DNA of 39,716 nucleotides from CAYVOX01 sp964453035 (GTDB lineage: Bacteria; Chloroflexota; Anaerolineae; Anaerolineales; Anaerolineaceae): the NCBI GenBank assembly GCA_964453035.1, contig CAYVOX010000013.1:1-39716 (forward strand), in the 5' to 3' direction. The notes beneath the pieces are model-generated. The model searched no databases. It was given only the letters and a program-made list of their open reading frames with translations, and was not told where the DNA came from. This document shows positions 17,811 through 25,793 of this stretch, piece after piece; position 1 is the stretch's first letter; every line of letters starts with the position of its first letter. Position numbers and translations under genes: made by a program.

Positions 17811-19613
17811 CTAAAGATGTAATGTCACCAGCGCTTCAGCATGCAAACCAAAAGACTGCCCCTTCACGCGCAACTCCGCCGCAATTCTTTCCCGCCGGAC
17901 AATGGTGCCTTCAGGCGTATGCACGAAGAAATTAATCCGCCTGCGTTCCAGCGCCTCAAATTGAGCGCGGACCACCTCCGGGGTGGCCTCCCACCCGGCC
18001 GGAACCTCAAGCCTCACTTCCACCTCTGCCGGGGCATTGTGGGGATTCACAAGCTCCACCTCGTATTCAATCACCGTACCGCTCTTGACCGCCACCTGGT
18101 AAGGTTGCAGCCGCGCGCCAAAACCCTCTGCTCCAAACCCCCTGATCTCCTCCGGCAGCAGGTCAAGGTGCATCTGTTCCAGTTCTCGTCCCCGCTGCAT
18201 CAAATGATCCCAGAATTGCTCATCCCGCACCCACAGCGGTTCCCAGTGTCCTGAAAGGATTAGCTCCGGTCGCAGCTGCGCGTAAAGCTCTGCCGTAAGT
18301 CGAAAATCCTCGCTTCTGAAGCGGTTCTGGTACACATAATTCCACTCCATGCCGCTGTTTCCGGCATACTGGTCGCCGGTAGCCAGGACTCGAACCCCGT
18401 CCACTTCAAAACCAATCGCGGCTGCATAAAGGGTATGCCCGGGCAGACCGTACACCGTCAGCGTATATTCCTCCCACTGAAACGGCTGGTTAAGCGCCAA
18501 CTTGCGTTCCACAGGGATGGGGTCATACCACAGGCAGGGCAGGTCGTACCGTTCTGGAGCTTCCAGAATATCCGAAAAATTTTCAGCTGCCCACACCTGC
18601 GCACCCTCCACCCGCCGCAGCAGGTTGATGCCCGCCACGTGATCGTCATGGTAGTGGGTAGGGATGACCGCCTCGATTTTTTGAATCCCAAACTGCCTTT
18701 TGAGCGTCGGAATCGAGTATAACCACGGGCGCCTTCCATATTGCTGCGTGAATTCCGGCATGCCTGTCATCAAATCGTAACCGTAATCAATCAGCAGCGC
18801 CTTGCCGCTCTCTGATAGCAGCACAAACGTATTTGCCATGTTTTGCTGGCTGCGCAACAGATGCGTTGAGATGCGCTCGTAAGGATGCTCAATGAATTTA
18901 AACAACCGTGGATTTTGGTTTCGTGAGCGCATTAAACCCGCCAGACGCTCCACCAACAGGTCAATCGCCTCTACCGGGTTGGTTATCACCTCTCCATGAG
19001 AAGGCAGCAGCACATCCACGCCTCTCCCTTTGAGGTCCACCAGCGAAGCCGCCGCAGCAGGCAGCCCCTCGCTGCCAACATAGGACCACTGCATCGCTGC
19101 CAGCGACCACACCTTGCCCGCTCCATAAATCAAATCACCCGTGAACGCCAGCCGCTTTTCCCCCACTTCCGCCAGCAGGCTAATTGAACCCGCCGTATGC
19201 CCCGGTGTGGGCAGCACGGTGAAGGTGAAACCGCTGAAGGTGTACCTTTGATAATCCTCCAGCAACCCTGCCACCTCAACCGAGTGCAGCAGCGTGAAGC
19301 GGTCTTGACGCACGTCATAATTATTGAAGATGTTCCGCCCCTGCCAGTGCCAGTCCACCGCAGTGAATAGCGTTTGCTCGCTGTAGGGCACCCAGATGCG
19401 CGCCCCGGCATCTATCGCCTTTTCCAGCCCCTGAACCTGGTCGCGGTGGAAATGGGTGACGAGCACATCAGTCACCCGTACACCTTCATTTTTCAGCACC
19501 TCCAGCGCAGCGCCGCTGCCGAAATCCACCAGCACAGCCTGATCTCCGCATCGCAGGCAGTACACCTGGCAGGTATCCTCAAAAACGCTCAGCTCGGGGA
19601 TCTCAACCAGCAT
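17811..19613 (-). CDS. Tandem metallo-beta-lactamase-fold protein with C-terminal NEW3-like domain
   Basis: This 600-residue protein holds two MBL domains in tandem. The first has THFHRDQ (His54, His56, Asp58), PGH139, GD160 and SH206, but the H-x-H-x-D-H motif ends in Gln59 rather than His. The second is complete: THYHDDH (His320, His322, Asp324, His325), PGH393, GD414 and GH456. Residues about 505-600 look like a NEW3/immunoglobulin-like beta domain of the kind attached to glycosidases. MBL proteins hydrolyse esters, lactones, thioesters or phosphodiesters; the substrate here is unknown. No signal peptide is seen. The start overlaps the aldolase gene by 11 bases, with AAGGTGA as ribosome site. 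Its place in a sugar operon makes a sugar lactone or ester a candidate. Confidence 0.8.
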   Translation of the reverse strand: MLVEIPELSVFEDTCQVYCLRCGDQAVLVDFGSGAALEVLKNEGVRVTDVLVTHFHRDQVQGLEKAIDAGARIWVPYSEQTLFTAVDWHWQGRNIFNNYDVRQDRFTLLHSVEVAGLLEDYQRYTFSGFTFTVLPTPGHTAGSISLLAEVGEKRLAFTGDLIYGAGKVWSLAAMQWSYVGSEGLPAAAASLVDLKGRGVDVLLPSHGEVITNPVEAIDLLVERLAGLMRSRNQNPRLFKFIEHPYERISTHLLRSQQNMANTFVLLSESGKALLIDYGYDLMTGMPEFTQQYGRRPWLYSIPTLKRQFGIQKIEAVIPTHYHDDHVAGINLLRRVEGAQVWAAENFSDILEAPERYDLPCLWYDPIPVERKLALNQPFQWEEYTLTVYGLPGHTLYAAAIGFEVDGVRVLATGDQYAGNSGMEWNYVYQNRFRSEDFRLTAELYAQLRPELILSGHWEPLWVRDEQFWDHLMQRGRELEQMHLDLLPEEIRGFGAEGFGARLQPYQVAVKSGTVIEYEVELVNPHNAPAEVEVRLEVPAGWEATPEVVRAQFEALERRRINFFVHTPEGTIVRRERIAAELRVKGQSFGLHAEALVTLHL

Positions 19614-20538
19614 GCTTCACCTTTTTAAAGTCCACATCGTGGCCGGCGCTCAGCACAAAATGGCAAATCTTATCGCTCACCAGGTTTTCAACCGCTTGCT
19701 GCGCCTTCGCCTTTTCAACGGCGCTCAATCCTGCCAGTTCCGCATTGGTAAGGTGATGGTCAATCCCCAACGCCTGCCGGTAAGCCAGCTCAAGGTCGGT
19801 GGCGATGTTCACTTTGCTAACCCCTCCCCCCACTAACTGATAGGCCTGGTGCAACATCCCCTCGGGGATTCCCGAACCTCCATGAATCACCAATGAAACC
19901 GGAGTCAGCGCCCTGATAGCCTTCAACCGCTCGTAGTCAATCTTCGGTTTGCGCACCGTGTAAACCCCGTGCGCCGTCCCCACCGAGACTGCCAACGCAT
20001 CCACCTTCGTTTTCTGCACAAACCTCAGCGCTTCTTCAGGCTGGGTGTAGAACTCTTCGTCTTCCTCGGTCTCCACAAAGTCGGTTGTCCCAATTCGCCC
20101 CAGTTCGGCTTCCACCGCCACACCCCGCGCGTGCGCGTAATCGACCACCTCTTTGCTGATGGCAATGTTTTCCTCCAGAGGTTTTGCTGAAGCATCAATC
20201 ATTACCGAGGTGAATCCAGCAGCGATAGCCTCCCAGATGATTGTGAGATCGGTTGTATGGTCAAGGTGCAGCCCCACCGGCACAGAAATAGAAAGCTCAA
20301 ACAGTTTACGGTAAAACTCATCCGCAAACTCCCTGGCGCTCAAACCATAGCGCGCAAATTCCTTCTGCGAGATCTGAACAATCAACGGTGAGTGGTTTTT
20401 CTGCCCGGCGCGCAGCACAGGCTCCACCATCGTTGTCGAACGCGCCGAGTAAGCCCCCACCGCAAACTGGCCTCTTTCAGCTATGGGCAGCATCTTATCT
20501 AATGGAAGTAAATTCTTGATTTTTGCCGGGTTAGCCAT
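19603..20538 (-). CDS. Class II (zinc) ketose-bisphosphate aldolase family protein
   Basis: This 311-residue protein matches the class II fructose/tagatose-bisphosphate aldolase family (FbaA/KbaY/GatY). Visible landmarks are the HLDHTTD zinc and catalytic segment, EAELGRIG, the zinc-ligand GTAHGVY, VIHGGSGIP and the phosphate-binding VNIATD. It would cleave a ketose phosphate into dihydroxyacetone phosphate and an aldehyde. Located between the FGGY kinase and MBL genes, it may act on a product of that kinase rather than on fructose 1,6-bisphosphate. The start at 20538 has AGAGGT upstream and lies 11 bases after the kinase stop. Confidence 0.88.
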   Translation of the reverse strand: MANPAKIKNLLPLDKMLPIAERGQFAVGAYSARSTTMVEPVLRAGQKNHSPLIVQISQKEFARYGLSAREFADEFYRKLFELSISVPVGLHLDHTTDLTIIWEAIAAGFTSVMIDASAKPLEENIAISKEVVDYAHARGVAVEAELGRIGTTDFVETEEDEEFYTQPEEALRFVQKTKVDALAVSVGTAHGVYTVRKPKIDYERLKAIRALTPVSLVIHGGSGIPEGMLHQAYQLVGGGVSKVNIATDLELAYRQALGIDHHLTNAELAGLSAVEKAKAQQAVENLVSDKICHFVLSAGHDVDFKKVKHAG

Positions 20539-20549
20539 ATTAAACCTCT

Positions 20550-22052
20550 CTAAAATCCATCCCGGTGCAGTTGACGGATAGGTTCCTGCACCTTAAGGAA
20601 CGTTTGCTCAAAAATATCTGCATAACGATCATGACGCTGTTGCTCCGGCGAATAAACCCCGGTCGCAGGTTTAGCCATCGCGGTAGCAGCTTCTTGCAGG
20701 CTGCCAAATATACCTGCGCCCCATCCTGCAACCATCGCGGCTCCCAACATCACTGCCTCAGCCGTCTGCGCAACCTGGATCGGCCAGCCACATACATCCG
20801 CTCTGATTTGCATCCAGCGCGGAATTCTTGTCCCACCGCCAGTTGCCACAATCTGGTTAATCTTCACGCCCAGCAGCGCTTCAGCGCGCCTTCTAGCGAA
20901 TTCAATTTCGTAAGCCGTCCCTTCCAGCACAGCCTTGAGTAGGTCTGGCATGCGGTGAGTAGCCCGCAGCCCTACCAGCGCCCCCCTCACCGCCGGTTCG
21001 GAGTGTGGAGTCCCCGAACCGGCTAAATAGGGGAGAAAGATGATGTCGCCCGGGTCGCTTGTTAATCCTTCCAGCATCGCGTTGACTCGTTCGTAAGGGA
21101 TTTCTTCATCGGTCAGGTTTCTCAACCATTCAACTGCACCGCCCGCGCTGGAGAGCCCTGCCAGCCAGTAAAACGTCCCCGGTTGCACATGACAGCCTAC
21201 CGCAAATCCCGCCTCGAATTCTCTCTTACCCATCTTGCGTTCAGGGAACGCTCCCAGTAAACTTTCTGCTGTGCCGATCGAATCTAGCAGCACCCCGGGT
21301 TGGATGGCGCCTACCGCCTGAGCCGCGCAGATATGGTCATGCCCGGCAATAAAAACCGGCACTCCCGCCGGAATCCCCAGAATACCCGATCGCGTCGTCC
21401 CAACCTTCGTTCCAGCTTGCAGAGCTTCAGGCCAGAGGTCCGTTTTCAGCCCGAATTGTCTCAGCCAGTCCGCATCCCACAGTTTTTCAAAGATGCGGAA
21501 GGCATATGTCCGCCCCGCCAGGGAATAATCCGTTGCCATTTGCCCGGTGAACCGGTAAGCCAGGTAATCCGGCCCGCACAGCCACACCGCTCCACCCACG
21601 TCCGCGCCCAGATCGTCCCTCAGCCACAACACTTTTGCCAGGCTGCACTTATAAGCCGGGAAGATGCCGCTCTCAAAGAATCGCGCTTCCCGCTGACCCT
21701 CCCGCCCCAGAACCTCCGCCTTTCCCGCCGCAGACATATCAAACCATGGAATCATTCGCGAGCGAGCTGCTCCGGTTTTTCTGCCAACCAGTACGCCCGT
21801 CTCTGCCATCCCAGCAATGCCAATGGCCCCCGGCAGGCCCATGTTACAATCCGCAACCAGCCCGGTAATGGCCTCAGCCACCATCGTCCATAAGGATTCG
21901 TGGTCAATGTAATCGTACCCTTCAACCGCGCGTTTCACCGGCGTAGCATGAGATTCTTGTCCAATCAAGCTTCCATCTAACCCAAATAAACCCACTTTGC
22001 AATGAGTTGTTCCGGCATCAATTCCAATTAGAACCTGTTCACCCTTGCTCAT
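20550..22052 (-). CDS. FGGY-family carbohydrate kinase
   Basis: This 500-residue protein is a full-length FGGY kinase, the family of xylulo-, glycero-, glucono- and fuculokinases. The N-terminal phosphate loop reads GIDAGTTHCKVGLF; the C-terminal ATP-site segment reads ATGGGTRIPRWMQI. Substrate specificity cannot be read from sequence alone; FGGY kinases act on ketoses, polyols or aldonates. Together with the aldolase 11 bases downstream it may form a kinase-aldolase pair. Its ATG overlaps the stop of the upstream glycosidase gene as ATGA. Confidence 0.9.
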   Translation of the reverse strand: MSKGEQVLIGIDAGTTHCKVGLFGLDGSLIGQESHATPVKRAVEGYDYIDHESLWTMVAEAITGLVADCNMGLPGAIGIAGMAETGVLVGRKTGAARSRMIPWFDMSAAGKAEVLGREGQREARFFESGIFPAYKCSLAKVLWLRDDLGADVGGAVWLCGPDYLAYRFTGQMATDYSLAGRTYAFRIFEKLWDADWLRQFGLKTDLWPEALQAGTKVGTTRSGILGIPAGVPVFIAGHDHICAAQAVGAIQPGVLLDSIGTAESLLGAFPERKMGKREFEAGFAVGCHVQPGTFYWLAGLSSAGGAVEWLRNLTDEEIPYERVNAMLEGLTSDPGDIIFLPYLAGSGTPHSEPAVRGALVGLRATHRMPDLLKAVLEGTAYEIEFARRRAEALLGVKINQIVATGGGTRIPRWMQIRADVCGWPIQVAQTAEAVMLGAAMVAGWGAGIFGSLQEAATAMAKPATGVYSPEQQRHDRYADIFEQTFLKVQEPIRQLHRDGF

Positions 22053-23761
22053 GCCTGCCTCATGCGCCTGTAGCGCTCCCAGGTATCCCTCACCAGCTGG
22101 AAGTCCTTCTCGTCAAAAACCTCGCCTGTCGCGTCTATCCCGCGGTCAAAATACAACGCCGGGATGCCCAGGTCCGGTTGTAGCGCCGTATAGGCGGCCC
22201 ACGCCTGTTTATTGGGCATCGGCCAGTTATCCGTATCAATAAGCGCATCCGGGCAGGCGATCCGCGCCACCCGCGCCCTGTGCCTCGCCGCCGCTAGGAT
22301 CGGCCCTCCCGTATTGACATCATTCAAGCGGATCATATCCACCACGTCAGCCAGGTAAGGATGCGGGGTATGGCTCATCACCAGCGCATCCGCTTTCGCA
22401 GCCCTGGCGCTGGAGTAAATCAAATCAAGATATGCCCGCATCAACTCCAGCCCCCAGGCCTCGCCTGCCAGGTGCATGCCCGGCCCGCTGGGGATACGCG
22501 CGCTGAAATCAATTTTAAACCCATCCGCGTCCATTCCCCCGCCAGAAATCAAATCAAACACAATGTTCCTCATGCGCTCTCTGAAGATGGTGTTCGTTGG
22601 GTCAACCGCCAGCGGAATCCCCGCCGCATTGGTGATGCACTCCTCCGCAGGCACGCCCTCCGGGTCCCAGGCTTTCAACCACAGCAGCACCTTCTGCCCG
22701 GCTGCATGCCGCCCGGCGATGAACCCTTTCAGGTCAGGCCATTTTTGCCTGTCCACGCTATTCAACCCGTAAGCTGCTTGCCATTTATCATCAATCACCA
22801 CAATGCCCGGGTGCAGGTCGTGCGCATTCAATTTCTGCATGAATTCATTGTAATTAACCTGCGTCGCCGCATCCGGCGCTCGCCCCCCTTGCCTGCTCGC
22901 CAGGTAGCACTGCGCCCCCCACCCGCAAAAGATCGGACCATACCACCAGTCCGGTCTGGTATGCCTCCCGCTCCCAGCCGTACCACCCCCCTCCCGCCAG
23001 GCGCGAACGTGCTTCTCCAGGGTTTGGTAAGCATCCCCGGCAAAATCAATTCCGATTGCCGGTAAGGTTGCCCTCTCCTCCACCTTTAGATGCCCCTCGC
23101 ATTTGAGCGTCAGGTAAAAAGCTCCGCGCATTCCCTGGTAGGTCAACTGGGTGTAGGCATTGTTGCCCGGTTCTGCCTCAACCCCCAGCCCAATCCATCC
23201 CTCCGGGCCTTCGAAGGCAAAGCAAAACGGTGCCGGGGTAAAAAACCAATCGCCTCGGCCCGGCACCGGCACGCCCATCAAGTCAATCTTCTGCTGTTCT
23301 GCCGGCGAAAACCCTAATACTTCATCCACGTTGGGCTCCGGCGTGAATCCCTGGCGAAAGTTCTGCCCAGAATAGAAAAACCCCGATCCCCACCGCAGGT
23401 TGCCAGAGAAGTACCCCCCGAAGTAGTGAATGTCCGTTACGGCTCCGTTCCCCGCCACCTCAACTTTGTAAACAATCCGTTCCTCAAAGCACCGCAGACG
23501 ATAAACCTTCTCGCCCCACACCGCACTTGCCGCCCGCAGCGAAAGAACTACCTGCTCTCCTTGCTGCTCAACCTGCCAGGTGCCCAGGCTGGTGGTGTCA
23601 TCCATTCCTGCCAGGCAATCCACCTGTGATAGGTAAAACAACTCGGCAACCGGCTTCCCCTCCCCGCAGAACAGTTGCGCAAAAGGGCGGTCAGCGGGAA
23701 ACACCAGCCGGTATTTCCCGCTGCGCACCTCCAATGGGTTCTCAACAATCATCAAAGTCAT
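22049..23761 (-). CDS. GH31/GH36-like TIM-barrel glycosidase
   Basis: This 570-residue protein has an N-terminal beta-sandwich (about 1-260) and a TIM barrel (about 270-560) resembling GH31/GH36 alpha-glycosidases. Barrel landmarks are GIVVIDDKWQ, KVLLWLKAWDPEGVP and GFKIDFSARIP. Asp418 in the K-I-D-F motif is the probable nucleophile, matching the K-x-D pattern of GH36, and an acid/base could be in the DTDNW segment (Asp509 or Asp511). Length is short for GH36 (about 700). No signal peptide. Alpha-galactosidase activity would suit galactomannan side chains, but the family call is tentative. It starts 20 bases after the permease gene; an internal ATG at 23752 is an alternative start. Confidence 0.65.
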   Translation of the reverse strand: MTLMIVENPLEVRSGKYRLVFPADRPFAQLFCGEGKPVAELFYLSQVDCLAGMDDTTSLGTWQVEQQGEQVVLSLRAASAVWGEKVYRLRCFEERIVYKVEVAGNGAVTDIHYFGGYFSGNLRWGSGFFYSGQNFRQGFTPEPNVDEVLGFSPAEQQKIDLMGVPVPGRGDWFFTPAPFCFAFEGPEGWIGLGVEAEPGNNAYTQLTYQGMRGAFYLTLKCEGHLKVEERATLPAIGIDFAGDAYQTLEKHVRAWREGGGTAGSGRHTRPDWWYGPIFCGWGAQCYLASRQGGRAPDAATQVNYNEFMQKLNAHDLHPGIVVIDDKWQAAYGLNSVDRQKWPDLKGFIAGRHAAGQKVLLWLKAWDPEGVPAEECITNAAGIPLAVDPTNTIFRERMRNIVFDLISGGGMDADGFKIDFSARIPSGPGMHLAGEAWGLELMRAYLDLIYSSARAAKADALVMSHTPHPYLADVVDMIRLNDVNTGGPILAAARHRARVARIACPDALIDTDNWPMPNKQAWAAYTALQPDLGIPALYFDRGIDATGEVFDEKDFQLVRDTWERYRRMRQA

Positions 23762-23781
23762 AGGATGTGAACTTCAGGCGG

Positions 23782-24693
23782 TTAACGTCCGCCCATGCCG
23801 GAGAGCTGAATGCCCTCGATAAAGTAGCGCTGGAAAATGAGGTAAACCGCCAGTACCGGTAGCATCACCACCAGGCTGGCAGCCATCAACCAGTTGTAAG
23901 CTGGCGACCCACCTGCCGCCGCTTCGAACTGCCTCAGCCCGATTTGCAGCGTGTAAAGATGCTCGCTCTGCAGGTAAAGCAGCGGACCCATGAAATCCTG
24001 CCAGGCACCCTGGAACGTGAAAATCGCAATCGTCGCCAGCGCCGGTTTGGAAAGCGGCAGCACGATATTCCACCAGATTCTCAATTCTGATGCCCCATCC
24101 ATGCGCGCCGCCTCCGAAATTTCCATCGGGATGGAGCGCATAAACTGCCGCAACAGGAAGATGTTGAAGGCGCCCCCTCCCAGCCAGGCGGGAACAATCA
24201 ACGGTAGAAAAGTGTTTGTCCACACCTGCGACCCCTGGAAGCCAAAAGCTGGCAGCTTGGCAAACAACACAAATTGCGGGATCATCGTCACCACGCTCGG
24301 CAGCATCATCGTCGCCAGCACAATCGAAAACAGCACATTCTTAGCGCGCCAGCGCAACCTGGCAAAAGAATAGGCCACGAGCGAGCTGGATATCAGCGTG
24401 CCAATCGTCCCAAAGAAGGTGATGATGGCAGTGTTGGCAAACCACTGAGGCCACATCCCAAAGCTGAAAGCCGCTTCATAATTTTCAAAAGCCAATCGTT
24501 GAGGTATCCAGATGATTCCTCGCAATTCCTCAGGTACCTTCAAGGAAGTTGAAATCATCCAGAAAAACGGCACAATAAAAATGATCGCGATGAACGTGAG
24601 CACCAGGAAGCCCAGAACGTTCCCGACCCGCGTCATCGTAATCAAGCGCTTTTTGTACGGGTTTATCACTGTGGTGTTCTGTTGAGTTGCCAT
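23782..24693 (-). CDS. CUT1 sugar ABC permease (MalG type)
   Basis: This 303-residue inner-membrane protein has about six transmembrane segments. Its cytoplasmic EAA loop reads EAARMDGASELRIWWNIVLP, the ATPase contact typical of the MalG branch. With the upstream MalF-type permease it forms the channel of the sugar importer. The start at 24693 follows a strong AGGAGG site nine bases after the previous stop. No partner ATPase is encoded nearby. Confidence 0.93.
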   Translation of the reverse strand: MATQQNTTVINPYKKRLITMTRVGNVLGFLVLTFIAIIFIVPFFWMISTSLKVPEELRGIIWIPQRLAFENYEAAFSFGMWPQWFANTAIITFFGTIGTLISSSLVAYSFARLRWRAKNVLFSIVLATMMLPSVVTMIPQFVLFAKLPAFGFQGSQVWTNTFLPLIVPAWLGGGAFNIFLLRQFMRSIPMEISEAARMDGASELRIWWNIVLPLSKPALATIAIFTFQGAWQDFMGPLLYLQSEHLYTLQIGLRQFEAAAGGSPAYNWLMAASLVVMLPVLAVYLIFQRYFIEGIQLSGMGGR

Positions 24694-24702
24694 GGCTTCC
24701 TC

Positions 24703-25650
24703 CTAATTCCCCGACTCGTAATAAACCCACTTCTTTGAGAGCCACAATTGGAAGAGGGTGATAGCCAGGATAATCGCGAACAGGATCCACGCCAGCGCCG
24801 ACGCATACCCCATCTGGAAGCCCGCCGGGCCAACTTTACCAAACGCGCGGCTGTAAAGATAGAGCACATAAAACAGCATCGATTGCTCCGGTCCGCCCAG
24901 CGCCCAGTTCTGCCCGGAAAGGATATACGCCGTGGTGAAGATTTGGAACGTACCAATCACCGTCGTGATGACCTCAAAGAAAATCGTCGGTGAGAGCAGC
25001 GGCAGCGTGATGTAGCGGAATTTTGACCAGCCAATTGCGCCGTCAATTGCGCCAGCCTCGTACAGTTCCTTGGGAATGCCCTTCAGGCTGGCCAGGTAGA
25101 TGAGCACATTCCCCCCAATCCACCACATTCCCATCACAATCATGCCGGGCTTGGTCCATGCCGGGTCCGAAAACCACGACGGTCCCTGGATGCCAAAAAT
25201 GCCTATCGCCTCGTTCAACAAGCCGTCTGGTTTCAAAATCCACTGCCACAGGAAGATGGCCGCGATACCTGAAAGAACGTTTGGCAGGTAAATGATCGAC
25301 CGGAAGAACTTTGCCCCGTAGATCTTAAAATTCAACAGCATCGCCAGGCCAATCGCGCAGACCATCACAATCGGCGTCTTAACAATCACCATCCAGAAGG
25401 TGTTTTCCAGTGATTTCCAGAAGAACCGGTCCTGAGAAATATCAACATAATTCTCCAGGCCAATCCACACCGGGGCTTTTATGATGTTGTACTGGGTGAA
25501 GCTGGTATATAACGAGTACACCATCGGAACAAAGGTGAATAACAGGAAACCAATGATCCACGGGCTGGCGAACAACCACCCGTGCAACTCTTCCCTGCGA
25601 GCGTTATTCATCCAGGATTTCCGGTACGGTTTTGACTGCGTTTGAACAGC
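24703..25650 (-). CDS. CUT1 sugar ABC permease (MalF/UgpA type)
   Basis: This 315-residue membrane protein is the first permease of the sugar importer, with the FASPWIIGFLLFTFVPMVYS first membrane segment and an EAA loop (LYEAGAIDGAIGWSKFRYITLP). The ATG at 25650 has GGAGGG five bases upstream; an in-frame ATG at 25704 has no such site and would add 18 residues, so it is rejected. The 143-bp gap to the binding-protein gene contains a long hairpin that may lower expression from here on relative to the binding protein. Confidence 0.93.
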   Translation of the reverse strand, partial: AVQTQSKPYRKSWMNNARREELHGWLFASPWIIGFLLFTFVPMVYSLYTSFTQYNIIKAPVWIGLENYVDISQDRFFWKSLENTFWMVIVKTPIVMVCAIGLAMLLNFKIYGAKFFRSIIYLPNVLSGIAAIFLWQWILKPDGLLNEAIGIFGIQGPSWFSDPAWTKPGMIVMGMWWIGGNVLIYLASLKGIPKELYEAGAIDGAIGWSKFRYITLPLLSPTIFFEVITTVIGTFQIFTTAYILSGQNWALGGPEQSMLFYVLYLYSRAFGKVGPAGFQMGYASALAWILFAIILAITLFQLWLSKKWVYYESGN

Positions 25651-25742
25651 CATTTGCCCTCCTAATTTAGTGCACCGCCTGATTGGAATAATAAGAAACC
25701 ACACATCAATGTCAAAGCTGATGCGCTTCGGTCGGTATAGGG

Positions 25743-25771
25743 TCAGGGGCGGGGTTATTCCCCGCCCCTGA
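25743..25771. promoter_or_regulatory. 12-bp perfect GC-rich hairpin after the binding-protein gene
   Basis: TCAGGGGCGGGG (25743-25754) and CCCCGCCCCTGA (25760-25771) pair perfectly around a 5-nt loop. In the transcribed (minus) direction it follows the binding-protein stop by 22 bases and is followed by CCCTATACC, without a T-run, so it is not a canonical Rho-independent terminator. Such hairpins between binding-protein and permease genes commonly block 3' exonucleases or cause partial termination, raising binding protein over permease. Confidence 0.8.
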
Positions 25772-25793
25772 ACGTATTAAGAATGTGCTGGAG

